Positions 54,758 through 63,554 of a DNA stretch of 64,000 nucleotides are shown in pieces. This DNA comes from JAJXXT01 sp963764465 (lineage in GTDB: Bacteria > Pseudomonadota > Alphaproteobacteria > Acetobacterales > Acetobacteraceae): the NCBI GenBank assembly GCA_963764465.1, contig CAVXSO010000007.1, positions 496,001 to 560,000 on the forward strand, written 5' to 3'. A program made the position numbers and the translations under genes. The notes beneath the pieces were generated by a model. It had not been told where the DNA came from and did no database searches. It saw only the letters and a list, made by a program, of their open reading frames with translations. Positions within the stretch are counted from its first letter, which is position 1, and the number at the start of each line of letters is the position of its first letter.

Positions 54758-54836
54758 ATGCGGCGCCAGCGCTCCGGTTTGGCGGCTCGCTTGCCACCGT
54801 GTTTGCGCGCGCCGGGGGCGCCTGTATACCGCCATC

Positions 54837-56117
54837 ATGAAGCCACCCCGTAACTTCGGCGGCCGAAGCCGCGGCCCTGGCGGCGGCGATCGCGCCCGTC
54901 CCGATCACTCTTCGCGGCCCTCGCATGGCGGCGAGGCCAGGCATGGGCCGAAGGGCGGCGAGCGCTCGCGCGGCGGATCGCAGGGAGAGGGCCGCGCCGG
55001 CGGCGGCAAGCCTGGAGGGCCGCCGCGCGACCGGCCGCACGGCGACCGTCCCCGACACGATCGGCCCTATGGCGAGCGGCCCCATGGCGACGAACGTGCC
55101 CAGGGCGAACGTGCCCAGGGCGAACGTGCCCAGGGCGAACGTGCCCAGGGCGAACGTGCCCAAGGCGAACGTGCCCACGGCGAACGTGCCCAAGGCGAAC
55201 GTGCCCGGGGGGGACGTGCCCAGGGGGAGCGTTCCCAGGGGGAACGTTCCCACAGCCAGCGCCCGTGGAGCGACCGGACGCGCGAACGGCCCTCGGTTGG
55301 CTTCCAGCCCCGCCACGGCGAGAACACGCTCCACGCGCGCGGGACGCGGCACGACGAGGACGCGCGGCAGCACCGTGACCACCGCGAACAGCGCGGCGGC
55401 GAGCGTTCCGGCCTGTGGCTCTACGGCACCCACGCAGTCGCCGCGGCGCTGGCCAACCCGGCCCGCCGGCTGCGCCGCCTGCTGCTGACCGAAGCCGCCG
55501 AGGGAGCAATCGCCGCGCGTCTGCCCCGCCCTTGGCCGATCACGGCCGAACGCGCCGAGCGCGAGCAGCTCGACCGGCTGCTGGGCCGCGATGCCGTTCA
55601 CCAGGGTGCCGCGCTGCACGCCGACCCGCTGGTGCCGCCGCCGCTGGCGCAGGTGCTCGAACGGCCGGGGCCGCTCTTGGTGCTCGACCAACTCGCCGAC
55701 CCGCGCAACGTCGGCGCGATCCTGCGCTCGGCCGCCGCCCTCGGTGCCGCGGCCGTGATCGTGCAGGACCGCCACGCGCCGGAGGAAACCGGCGCACTGG
55801 CCAAGGCCGCCTCCGGCGCGCTCGAGACCATGCCGCTGCTGCGCGCGGTCAACATCGCGCGCACGCTGGTGGCACTGAAGGCCGCGGATGTGTTCGTGGT
55901 CGGGCTCGATGCCGCGGCACCGCCCCTCGCCGGCCCCACGCTCGCGGACCGGCGCGTCGCGCTGGTGCTGGGTGCCGAGGGCGAGGGGCTACGCCGCCTC
56001 ACCCGCGAGACCTGCGACACGCTGGCCGGCATCGCGATCCAGGGCGGCGGGCTGCTCGACAGCCTCAACGTATCCGCGGCCTGCGCGATCGCACTCTACG
56101 AGCTGGGACGGCGCTGA
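54837..56117 (+). CDS. rlmB: 23S rRNA (guanosine-2'-O-)-methyltransferase with long repeat tail
   Basis: 426-residue SPOUT-fold (TrmH/RlmB) 2'-O-methyltransferase. The catalytic part is residues about 190-426 with LYGTHAVAAALANPARR, VLDQLADPRNVGAILRSAAA (motif 1), VLGAEGEGLRRLTRETC (motif 2) and GGLLDSLNVSAACAIALYE (motif 3). The first ~190 residues are a disordered, highly charged Arg/Gly/Glu tail, including an eleven-unit ERAQG-type repeat (residues 86-140). The tail is much longer than in E. coli RlmB. ATG at 54837; it overlaps the next gene's start by one base. Confidence 0.9.
   Translation: MKPPRNFGGRSRGPGGGDRARPDHSSRPSHGGEARHGPKGGERSRGGSQGEGRAGGGKPGGPPRDRPHGDRPRHDRPYGERPHGDERAQGERAQGERAQGERAQGERAQGERAHGERAQGERARGGRAQGERSQGERSHSQRPWSDRTRERPSVGFQPRHGENTLHARGTRHDEDARQHRDHREQRGGERSGLWLYGTHAVAAALANPARRLRRLLLTEAAEGAIAARLPRPWPITAERAEREQLDRLLGRDAVHQGAALHADPLVPPPLAQVLERPGPLLVLDQLADPRNVGAILRSAAALGAAAVIVQDRHAPEETGALAKAASGALETMPLLRAVNIARTLVALKAADVFVVGLDAAAPPLAGPTLADRRVALVLGAEGEGLRRLTRETCDTLAGIAIQGGGLLDSLNVSAACAIALYELGRR
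55092..55256 (+). repeat. 15-bp tandem repeat array within rlmB
   Basis: Eleven 15-bp units encoding ERAQG and close variants (ERAHG, ERARG, GRAQG, ERSQG, ERSHS). The first units are almost identical in DNA (GAACGTGCCCAGGGC) while the last ones have drifted, as expected of a slippage-prone array. The period is a multiple of three, so unit gain or loss keeps the frame. Degenerate units extend upstream to about residue 65 (DRPHG, DRPRH, DRPYG, ERPHG). Confidence 0.95.
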
Positions 56118-56902
56118 TGGAAGCCGCCAGCACCGCCGCCGCCATCCTCTCCGCACGCCGCCGCGGCCCGCCCTACGCGCCGCTGCCGACGGACGTCGCG
56201 CCCAGGACCCTCGCCGAGGGGCTGGCCGCCCAGGTGGCACTGGCGCGGATGCTGGATGCCGATCCACCCGCCGGCTTCAAGATCGGCGCCACGGCCGCGG
56301 GCATGCGCGCCTATCTCGGGCTGGAGCACCCGCTCGCCGGGTTCATGCCGCGCGAAGGCCTGGTCGAGAGCGGCGCCACCCTGCCGTGGACCGGGGCACC
56401 GCTCGGCGTCGAATGCGAGATTGGCGTGCGTTTGGCGCGCGACCTGCCGCCCGGCCCGTGCGCTGCGGCGCAGGCCGAAGCCGCCGTCGCCGACGTCTTC
56501 GCCGCGATCGAGATCGTCGAGAATCGTTATGGCCCACCGCCGGCCGGCGACCTCAAGACCGTGGGGCCCGGCGGGCTGCTGGCGGACCAGGTGTTCCACC
56601 ATGGTGGCGTGCTCGGAAAGCCGGCCGCGGGCTGGCGCACGCTCGACCTCGCGGAGGTGCCCGGGCAGATGCGCGTGGACGGCAGGGAAGTGGGAAACGG
56701 CAAGGGTGCGGACCTGCTCGGCCACCCGATGGCGGCGCTGGCCTGGCTCGCCGGGTCGTCGGAAGCGGCCGCTTTCGGCGGGCTGCGCGCCGGGCAGGTG
56801 GTGCTGCTGGGCAGCGTAACACCGCCGATCTGGCTCGAGGGCCCCTGCACCGTGGAAGCGCTGTTCACGGGGCTGGGCGAAGCCATCATTCACTTTGCGT
56901 AG
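56117..56902 (+). CDS. 2-keto-4-pentenoate hydratase (MhpD) family
   Basis: 261-residue hydratase/decarboxylase of the fumarylacetoacetase superfamily. The sequence has PPAGFKIGATAAGMRAYLGL, GVECEIGVRLARDLPPG and AAIEIVENRYG, the metal-site and substrate regions of MhpD-type enzymes. The pathway is not evident from neighbours. The ATG at 56117 shares one base with the rlmB stop (TGATG). Confidence 0.88.
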   Translation: MEAASTAAAILSARRRGPPYAPLPTDVAPRTLAEGLAAQVALARMLDADPPAGFKIGATAAGMRAYLGLEHPLAGFMPREGLVESGATLPWTGAPLGVECEIGVRLARDLPPGPCAAAQAEAAVADVFAAIEIVENRYGPPPAGDLKTVGPGGLLADQVFHHGGVLGKPAAGWRTLDLAEVPGQMRVDGREVGNGKGADLLGHPMAALAWLAGSSEAAAFGGLRAGQVVLLGSVTPPIWLEGPCTVEALFTGLGEAIIHFA

Positions 56903-57022
56903 GCTGGGCCGACGCGCTTAACCGGGCATCAAGCGGTGGGCGACTAGAAGAACACTCCGCCGCGATCGCGGCGCTCCTCGCCAGAACGGCACTTGTTGGG
57001 AAACTCCCTGCGGAGGCCGCGC

Positions 57023-57337
57023 ATGCCAAGGCGTCGTATCGAACAATCCGTCGTCAACCTGTCCGTCCGTGCCATCGAGCCGTGCGCACGAGACCGGCCG
57101 CGCTACGCAGCACCGCTCTGCGACTGGGCGCTGCTGTCGGAGCCATTGCAGCTCGCGGTCGCGCGCGAAGCGCTGGCGCGGGCGGCGGAGACGATCGCGG
57201 GCCAGGCGATGGTGCTGGCCGAGGAGATGGAGGAGGGCGCGCTGCCCAATCGCGGCGGGCCGGAGGCGCTGCGCCTGTTCGCCGCCGTGGTGCGCGTCAC
57301 CGGCCGCGAGGTGATCCCGGCGGCCGGCCACGCCTAA
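57023..57337 (+). CDS. Hypothetical 104-residue protein
   Basis: 104-residue protein starting MPRRRIEQSVVNLSVRAIE with CGGAGG seven bases before the ATG; an upstream start at 56993 is less likely. The C-terminal two thirds is helical and Ala-rich (LQLAVAREALARAAETIAGQ) with an acidic EEMEEGAL. No membrane segment, signal or known domain is seen. It is convergent with the DegP-type protease. I do not recognise it. Confidence 0.6.
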   Translation: MPRRRIEQSVVNLSVRAIEPCARDRPRYAAPLCDWALLSEPLQLAVAREALARAAETIAGQAMVLAEEMEEGALPNRGGPEALRLFAAVVRVTGREVIPAAGHA

Positions 57338-57352
57338 AAAACAGCTCGATCA

Positions 57353-57389
57353 CGCGGCTCTGGCGGGTCGTCCGCCCCACCAGAGCGCG
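57353..57389 (-). terminator. Hairpin terminator candidate after degP
   Basis: Strong stem with arms built around CTCTGG and CCAGAG, extended by GC pairs, between the end of the small protein and the end of degP. On the minus strand it is followed 12 bases later by TTTTTT. The arrangement is close to an intrinsic terminator for degP but the T-run is displaced. Confidence 0.35.
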
Positions 57390-57411
57390 TTCTCGAAACG
57401 TCGCGGTCCGT

Positions 57412-58854
57412 CTAGCCCGCCTTCACCGTCGGGTTGAGCGCGATGTAGGCCGCGTGGCCGTTGCGCAACACGCGCAGCGCCACCGGCTTGCCGGCGCTCT
57501 CCGCCTCGTGCAGCGCCTGCACCGCGGCCTGCGGCGAGCTGACCGTCTTCTGGCCCACGGCGGTGATCACGTCGCCCTGCTGCAGCCCTGACTGGTCCGC
57601 TGGCGAGCCTGGCTGCACCTCCGCCACCACGGCACCCGTGGCGTCGTGCGGCAGGCCCAGTTGGTCGCGCGTGTTCGGCGTGAGCGGCGCGAGCGCGAGC
57701 CCGATATGCCCGTGCGCGCCCTGCGGCGAGGCGGCGGCGGTCTTGCCGTTCGGCAGCGTGGCAAGCGCCACGGTCATCGTCTTCGTCTCACCCTTGTGGA
57801 TGATGTCGAGCTTCGTCTCGGTGCCCGGCCTGATCGCCGCGATGTCGATAGCCAGGTCGCGCGCCGACTTGATCGGCTGGCCATTGACCTGGTTGATCAC
57901 GTCACCCGGCTGGATGCCCGCCTTCTCCGCCGGGCTATTCGGCTCCACGGTCGCAACCAGCGCGCCATCGGTAATGCCCTTGGGCAGGCCGAGCGCGGTT
58001 GCCATCTCCGGCGTCACCGGCTGCGCGGCGACGCCGAGGTAGCCGCGCGTCACCGAGCCATGCGCCTCGATCTGCGCCACCACGTTCTTCACCATGTTGG
58101 ACGGAATGGCGAAGCCGATGCCGACCGAGCCGCCGGAGGGCGAGATGATCGCGGTATCGACGCCGATCACGTGGCCATCCTGGTTGAACAGCGGGCCACC
58201 GGAGTTGCCGGGATTGATCGGCGCATCGATCTGCAGGAACTCGTCATAGGGACCGGCACCGATGTTGCGCCCGCGCGCCGAGACGATGCCCGCGGTCACC
58301 GTGCCGCCGAGCCCGAACGGGTTGCCCATGGCGACCACCCACTGACCGGGGCGGACGTTGTTGCTGTCGCCCAGCTGCAGATAGGGCAGCGGCTTGCCGG
58401 CATCGACGCGCAGCACCGCGAGATCGGTGCGCGGATCGGTGCCGATGACCTTGGCCTTGAGATGCTGTCCGTCGGACAGCGTGACCATCACCTCGCGCGC
58501 GTTCTTCACCACGTGGTTGTTGGTCACGATGGTGCCGTTCGCATCGACGATGAAGCCGGAGCCCCGCGCCTCTTCCGCGTGCTGCTGCTGCGGCACCTGG
58601 AACATTCCGAACGGCGTCGGGACGGTCTCCACCGAGGCGTTCTGCATCTTGAGGTGGTTGGTGATGGACACCACCGCCGGGGTTACGCTTGCGGCGAGGT
58701 TGGAGAAGTCGGGCAGCGCCTGCGCGGGGGCAACGGCGATCGGCGCGCTGGTCTCGGCCCGGCCCACGGCGATGCCGCCGAGCGCGGAGCCGGCAAGCAG
58801 GACGGCGACCAGCGCTGCACGGGTCACCCGGCGATTTGGAATGAGGTTTTGCAT
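57412..58854 (-). CDS. DegP/HtrA-type periplasmic serine endoprotease
   Basis: 480-residue Do-family protease for envelope quality control. Signal peptide (residues about 1-33: TRAALVAVLLAGSALGGIAVG), trypsin-like domain with His in TIVTNNHVVKNAR, Asp in RTDLAVLRVD and Ser in NPGNSGGPLFNQDG, and two C-terminal PDZ domains (GYLGVAAQPVTPEMATALGL; LGLPHDATGAVVAEVQPGSP). ATG at 58854 with AAGGGA upstream; a longer open frame upstream adds residues before the signal peptide and is less likely. DegP-like and MucD-like names are interchangeable here. Confidence 0.95.
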   Translation of the reverse strand: MQNLIPNRRVTRAALVAVLLAGSALGGIAVGRAETSAPIAVAPAQALPDFSNLAASVTPAVVSITNHLKMQNASVETVPTPFGMFQVPQQQHAEEARGSGFIVDANGTIVTNNHVVKNAREVMVTLSDGQHLKAKVIGTDPRTDLAVLRVDAGKPLPYLQLGDSNNVRPGQWVVAMGNPFGLGGTVTAGIVSARGRNIGAGPYDEFLQIDAPINPGNSGGPLFNQDGHVIGVDTAIISPSGGSVGIGFAIPSNMVKNVVAQIEAHGSVTRGYLGVAAQPVTPEMATALGLPKGITDGALVATVEPNSPAEKAGIQPGDVINQVNGQPIKSARDLAIDIAAIRPGTETKLDIIHKGETKTMTVALATLPNGKTAAASPQGAHGHIGLALAPLTPNTRDQLGLPHDATGAVVAEVQPGSPADQSGLQQGDVITAVGQKTVSSPQAAVQALHEAESAGKPVALRVLRNGHAAYIALNPTVKAG

Positions 58855-59008
58855 GGATCTCGATCCCTTCTGATGGAAGCCCGATGGGGGCTGAGTCCGG
58901 TCGGCGGTCGTTTCCGCTCCGGCAACCAACATGGGGAGGCGAGACCCTCCACGGCGTGGCATCTCCGTGAAAGCACGGTCACGTGACGATCGTTTCAGGG
59001 GCGAGAAA

Positions 59009-59042
59009 GGTGCGCAGCCGTGAAGGGTGCGCAGCCGTGGAA
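59009..59042. repeat. 17-bp imperfect tandem duplication
   Basis: GGTGCGCAGCCGTGAAG is followed directly by GGTGCGCAGCCGTGGAA. It lies between degP and tRNA-Thr, just upstream of the tRNA promoter candidate. Role unknown. Confidence 0.9.
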
Positions 59043-59077
59043 AGTACTGGGGCGGGAATGGTCTGCGCAGGGAAAGG

Positions 59078-59106
59078 TTGCCGCCGCGCTTGGGCCCGCG
59101 CTAATT
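59078..59106 (+). promoter_or_regulatory. Promoter candidate for tRNA-Thr
   Basis: TTGCCG (59078-59083) and CTAATT (59101-59106) with 17 bases between; the -10 ends 11 bases before the mature tRNA 5' end, which suits a tRNA promoter. Confidence 0.45.
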
Positions 59107-59117
59107 CGTCCCGCGTC

Positions 59118-59192
59118 GCCGGGTTAGCACAGCGGTAGTGCAGCGGTTTTGTAAACCGAAGGTCGGGGGTTCAAATCCCTCACCCGGCACCA
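59118..59192 (+). tRNA. tRNA-Thr (anticodon TGT), island attachment gene
   Basis: 75 nt with CCA. Acceptor GCCGGGT/ACCCGGC, anticodon stem GCGGT/ACCGA with loop TTTGTAA giving TGT, T arm GGGTTCAAATCC. The tRNA is intact. Its last 17 bases are repeated perfectly at 63555-63571, so it is the likely integration site of the following island. Confidence 0.96.
59176..59192 (+). repeat. Attachment-site repeat within tRNA-Thr (att, left)
   Basis: TCCCTCACCCGGCACCA, the 3' end of tRNA-Thr. The identical sequence at 63555-63571 marks the other island border. Confidence 0.8.
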
Positions 59193-59537
59193 CCTGCCTC
59201 ATAAGGCATTGACCTTCCTCGAAGTGGCGGCTTTCCTAGGGTTCTCGGCGGTCTGTGGGTACATAGGCCGGGCACACACAGGCTAACAACGCTTCGAAAG
59301 ATCCTGTCTGGGTATCGCCCTCGGGCCGGCTGTTGATCTTCACCGCGAGGTGGCCCGCGCAGTTCGAGGACCAACGCACCTGAGTCACGTTCAAAATCGC
59401 CGCCTGCCCCCGCCCGCCACCAGAGGCCCATTCCAAGACCCGACTGACATTGAGCTTCTGTCAACCTACTGGATTGTCCGCTATTCTGCTCGAGCGACAC
59501 GCGACGACGTATCATTCAGGACAACGCAACAACCAAG
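59193..59537. other. Gene-free left flank of island
   Basis: 345 bases without a convincing gene. Short open frames on the minus strand (59236-59436) and plus strand (59350-59544) show no recognised domain. It may contain remnants of a recombinase, but I cannot identify them, and the promoter of the FkbM gene should lie here. Confidence 0.5.
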
Positions 59538-60410
59538 ATGGTGACACTCCCCGTAATGCGCACCAGCGGCGGCGCGGCCCCAGCGAATATCCCGTCACCG
59601 CGGTCCGCGGCACGCCGGATCGATGTCCGGGGCGCTCATTTTTTTGTCAGCACCGCGCAGCCGGATTTCGGTGGATTCTGGTCGCGCGTCGAGACCGGCA
59701 TATGGGAGCCGGAAACCTTTGCGTTGATGGACCGGCTCCTGGCGCCCGGGGCACGATTCATCGATATCGGCGCATGGATCGGCCCAACCGCACTCTACGC
59801 CGCCGCACGAGGCGCCCGGGTCGATGCCTATGAGTGCGACCCTGTCGCCCTAGAAACATTGGCGCGCAACCTTCAACTCAATTCCGACCTGCGACAGCGG
59901 ATTACGCTGTACGAATATGCACTTTCCGATGCCGATACGGAAGTGACTCTGTGGTCCGGCCAGCTCGGCAACTCGGAGACATCGATTTTCGCTCGTCACG
60001 AGCGGGGGGGCGTGCTGGCGGAATGCAGCAAGTCGTTTCGTACAATAGCATGCGATGCCCTCCGGGTCTTTCAGCAAGCGGGGTATGCGGCCGACGCGTC
60101 GACGCTCATCAAGATGGACGTTGAAGGAGCCGAATTCCGGATCGTACCGCGGCTCGCCGGGGTCATAAGCAGATCAGCTGCGACGTGGCACGTCTCGTTT
60201 CATGAACTCAACATTAATCCGGTAGAAGTACCGGCGCGACCGGCTCGGCTCTCCGAAATGCTGCGCACGTTGTTGACGTTTTCCAACCTGCACTGGTACA
60301 ACTCTGCATTAGTTTTGCTCGATAAAAATGAGGTCTTGAATGCGATCATTGCCGGTACATGGCCAGTTCATTCAAGCCTTGTTTTTTCGTCTCGCTCTCT
60401 GGGCGCCTGA
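59538..60410 (+). CDS. FkbM family methyltransferase
   Basis: 290-residue SAM-dependent methyltransferase. The SAM loop is FIDIGAWIGPTALYAAARG near residues 74-92; VDAYECDPVALETLARNL, LSDADTEVTL and LIKMDVEGAEFRIVPRL are the FkbM family signatures. Such enzymes O-methylate sugars in natural products or surface glycans. ATG at 59538 has a poor ribosome site; 59556 is an alternative. Codon use is less GC-biased than the flanking chromosome. It is 15 bases before the glycosyltransferase gene and probably methylates the glycan that enzyme builds. Confidence 0.9.
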   Translation: MVTLPVMRTSGGAAPANIPSPRSAARRIDVRGAHFFVSTAQPDFGGFWSRVETGIWEPETFALMDRLLAPGARFIDIGAWIGPTALYAAARGARVDAYECDPVALETLARNLQLNSDLRQRITLYEYALSDADTEVTLWSGQLGNSETSIFARHERGGVLAECSKSFRTIACDALRVFQQAGYAADASTLIKMDVEGAEFRIVPRLAGVISRSAATWHVSFHELNINPVEVPARPARLSEMLRTLLTFSNLHWYNSALVLLDKNEVLNAIIAGTWPVHSSLVFSSRSLGA

Positions 60411-60425
60411 CAACACCGCAGCCGT

Positions 60426-63308
60426 ATGAACGCCCCCCTCCAGCCGCCCCGCTCGGATAATTGGCTATCGCATCCCGCGCCGACTGCCGCATCTCCGGCT
60501 GTTTCCGTGATCGTGCCAGTGTTCGGTACGGAAGCGTACTTGCCGGCCTGCCTCCGGTCGTTGCTGCGCCAGTCGCTGCGCGACGTCGAGGTGATCGTCG
60601 TCGACGACGGATCACCCGCCGATGTTGCGGACGTCGCTCTGCGGGCCGGCGGCGGTGATCCGCGGCTGCGCCTCGTCCACCACCCCACGAACCGGGGCAT
60701 ACTAAGGGCACGCCTTACCGGAGCGTCGCGGGCAATCGCACCGTATCTGGCCTTCGTCGATCCTGACGATGTTGTTGATGAACGGTTTTTGGAAATCTTG
60801 CTCGATACTGCGACACGATACGATGCCGACCTAGTGCAGTGCGGGATCAAGCTCGTCGAGACGGACGGAACGACTTCGCTGGTGAACCGGGGTGGCGCCT
60901 CGTACTGCCTGAACAACAAGTCTGTCCTCGCAGAGATGCTGGCTGGCAAAATGTCCAACAGCATTGCCAACAAGCTGGTGCGGGCGGCTTGTTGGCATGC
61001 GGCAACCTGGGAGTTGACCGCCGAAACTCGCAGATTGATCTTCGGCGAGGATCTGCTTCTGCTTTTTCTGCTTGCCTCCCGCAGCGCGAGCTTCGCGCAT
61101 GTGGCGGATCCACTGTACCGCTACATCCGCCGCGCTGACAGCGCAACGATGGCGGCCGGGGACGCCGCTTCCAGGATGCGGGGCGATGATCTGAAATTCG
61201 TCTTCGGGTCGATCTTCGCACGGCTGCACGCAATCGACGAGCCCGATGACCTGAAGGCCGCATTCTATCGGAGAGAGTTTCCCGGCATCGCCCTCCCGTC
61301 CGACGCAAGCGCCCTGCCCCGGGCCGATACAAAGCCAGGAACGCGGTCTATTCCGGATGGGGACGATGCCCTGCGCATCTGTTTCCTGCTGCCTGCAACG
61401 GACCCAGGAACGCCACCGGCGCAGAATGACGGTGTCGCGAGCATCGCGCGCGCCGCCCGGTTGGCCGGCCATCGTGTCACGCTCGCCCAACCGCGCCCCA
61501 GCGGCACCGAGATCCTGGACATGGATGGCGAGAGCAGCGTTTCGTGCGTGGTCAGACCGTTCACGGGTCTCCTGGTAGGCGCGCCGGTCATGCAGGCTGC
61601 GTATCAAACGTATCTCTGGCTCTGCCAGGAACAGTTCGATCTCGTCTGCGCGTCAGCGCTCGGCGGGGCGTTACACTACGCGGTCACCTCACGGGCGCAG
61701 AGACTGGCGCTGGGGTCAACACGGTTTGGTGTTGTCGTGGAACGGCTGACCTCCCTCTCGAGACATCGCGCTCGAGAATACGTCGACGGCCTCGACGATC
61801 TCATCGCTGAGCACATGGAGCGCACTGTTCTGGCGGGCGCTGATTTGGCCGCGATCGTCGATAGCGACGCAGCCGCCTGGATGACCGAACATGATTGGAC
61901 ATTGCCCTCGCACACATACCGCGCCCTGCTGGAGTGCGCCGGCCAGGAGACAATGCCGGGCGACCGTTCAGAGGCGATCTGGCGCGAGATGTTCGGCACC
62001 GCCATAGCCGATGAGGGGTGGACGACCTACCCACGTGCAAATTCGGTCCAGGTCACCCAGCCGCCTCAGGTGTCGGTCTGCATCACCCATTTCAACCGAC
62101 CTGCCCTGCTAAAGCAGGCCGTGCAATCCATCCGCCTCCAGACGCATCCTAATCTGCAGATCGTGATCGTCGATGACGCGAGCACGGATCCCGAAGCAGC
62201 CGTTGTCCTGGATGAGCTTGCACACTCTCTGGGCGAGAATGGTATTGTGGTTCGGCATCAAGCCAACCGCTATCTGGGGGCCGCGCGCAACACGGCTGTC
62301 CGCCATGCCCGGGGTGAGTTTGTTTTCTTTCTGGATGACGACGACTACGCCCATCCACATCAGGTTGAAACGCTGGTCAGAACTGCACTGGCGACCCGAG
62401 CCGACATCGTCACTTCGTTCTGCGACCGGTTCGCCGGAACCTCACCGCCCGAACCCGGACAGATATCGGCGGAACGATGGCTCATGCTGGGTAACGCACC
62501 CTCGGTCGGGTTTTTCAGGAACGTCTTCGGACCGTCGGCCGCTCTGTTCCGGAGAAGCGCCCTCGAGACGCTAGGCGGATTCTCGGAGGTTAGTGGTGTC
62601 GGTGCAGAGGACTGGGAACTGTTTGCGCGGGCCGCGCTCAACGGCCTCAATCTTCAGACAGTCCCGCAGGCCCTGTTCTGGTATCGGCAGACGCCGAGGA
62701 GCATGTGTGCAACCGGCAGTTCGGCGGCCGACCACACCCGCGCCAGTGCGCCTTATCTCGCGCTTGTCCCAGGCGTCATCAAAAACGTTCTGGAAACTGC
62801 CTTGAGCGCAGACTCCCAGCTTCAGACTTCGCGGCACGAGATCGCGGCAGAGCAGCACAAGGTTGAGGCGCTGCGATACGACGCGCAGGTACTTCGTGAG
62901 TCGATCGACGCGCAGCGCGCTCGTACCGTCTCACAGATTGACGTCCTACAAGCCGAAATAGAACGGTTACGCAACTCTCATGATTGCCTGGAAGCCGATC
63001 TCGCCAGGCTGTCCGATGAAGCGACCGATCTTCGCGCAGCACGCCTCAGCCTGCTGCCTGGAGACGGAGAGACACCGCAAACGGCCGTTGACGCACTCTG
63101 GCACTCGCATTCCTGGCGTGCGACTCGCTTCGTCCGCGCATTGGCCCGCCTCAGGACCGGGCACCTTGAGGAACCCACTCCCCAGGCCCGCACCTGGGCC
63201 GAGGCCGCCCGTGTGGTTGCTACAATGCAACACTCCTCGTCATGGGAATTGGCAGCGCCTCTACGAATGCTCCGACGGCAACTGAGGCGCCTGAGAGAGA
63301 TTTTATAA
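60426..63308 (+). CDS. Multi-domain glycosyltransferase (GT2 - GT4-like - GT2 - coiled coil)
   Basis: 960 residues. An N-terminal GT2 domain (SVIVPVFGTEAYLPACLRS, VEVIVVDDGSPADVAD, PYLAFVDPDDVVDERF) at about residues 25-280. A middle part begins with DALRICFLLPATDPGTPP and resembles the N-terminal half of a GT4 enzyme (residues about 310-520). A second GT2 domain (VSVCITHFNRPALLKQAV, LQIVIVDDASTDPEA, GEFVFFLDDDDYAHPHQVE) at about 545-790. A C-terminal coiled coil (about 800-880) and a final ~80 residues (ALWHSHSWRATRFVRALAR) follow. Probably adds sugars to a surface polysaccharide or glycoprotein. Confidence 0.88.
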   Translation: MNAPLQPPRSDNWLSHPAPTAASPAVSVIVPVFGTEAYLPACLRSLLRQSLRDVEVIVVDDGSPADVADVALRAGGGDPRLRLVHHPTNRGILRARLTGASRAIAPYLAFVDPDDVVDERFLEILLDTATRYDADLVQCGIKLVETDGTTSLVNRGGASYCLNNKSVLAEMLAGKMSNSIANKLVRAACWHAATWELTAETRRLIFGEDLLLLFLLASRSASFAHVADPLYRYIRRADSATMAAGDAASRMRGDDLKFVFGSIFARLHAIDEPDDLKAAFYRREFPGIALPSDASALPRADTKPGTRSIPDGDDALRICFLLPATDPGTPPAQNDGVASIARAARLAGHRVTLAQPRPSGTEILDMDGESSVSCVVRPFTGLLVGAPVMQAAYQTYLWLCQEQFDLVCASALGGALHYAVTSRAQRLALGSTRFGVVVERLTSLSRHRAREYVDGLDDLIAEHMERTVLAGADLAAIVDSDAAAWMTEHDWTLPSHTYRALLECAGQETMPGDRSEAIWREMFGTAIADEGWTTYPRANSVQVTQPPQVSVCITHFNRPALLKQAVQSIRLQTHPNLQIVIVDDASTDPEAAVVLDELAHSLGENGIVVRHQANRYLGAARNTAVRHARGEFVFFLDDDDYAHPHQVETLVRTALATRADIVTSFCDRFAGTSPPEPGQISAERWLMLGNAPSVGFFRNVFGPSAALFRRSALETLGGFSEVSGVGAEDWELFARAALNGLNLQTVPQALFWYRQTPRSMCATGSSAADHTRASAPYLALVPGVIKNVLETALSADSQLQTSRHEIAAEQHKVEALRYDAQVLRESIDAQRARTVSQIDVLQAEIERLRNSHDCLEADLARLSDEATDLRAARLSLLPGDGETPQTAVDALWHSHSWRATRFVRALARLRTGHLEEPTPQARTWAEAARVVATMQHSSSWELAAPLRMLRRQLRRLREIL

Positions 63309-63554
63309 GAGCCAGAACCTGGCAGACTTTCGTACCCGCGGACCTCTTCGGCTTTTTTGCCTTACTGCGCGTTGGGGGCTGACAACCAAAGCCGCTGCCG
63401 CTCTCCATCGTTCCATAGCCTGCCGTCCAGTTTTGCGCTCCGCAGAGCGGCGTGAGATCCCACTTGCAGTCAGCACGCAATGGGGACACAGCTGCGACGC
63501 AGACCGCAAGAAACTGCTAGAAATCTGCTATTTTTTTTGCCGCCCAGAGGCGCT
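63309..63554. other. Gene-free right flank of island
   Basis: About 245 bases with no supported gene. It has a short hairpin GCCAG-AAC-CTGGC (63311-63323), just after the glycosyltransferase, and a T8 run at 63531-63538. Minus-strand frames here have no recognised domain. Confidence 0.45.

Noticed and set aside
55092..55256. Possible CRISPR array
   Set aside because: Units are 15 bp with no spacers and are in frame within rlmB.
58855..58980. Heat-shock type promoter upstream of degP (a CCCCATGT box on the minus strand)
   Set aside because: The box has no matching -35 element at the right distance.
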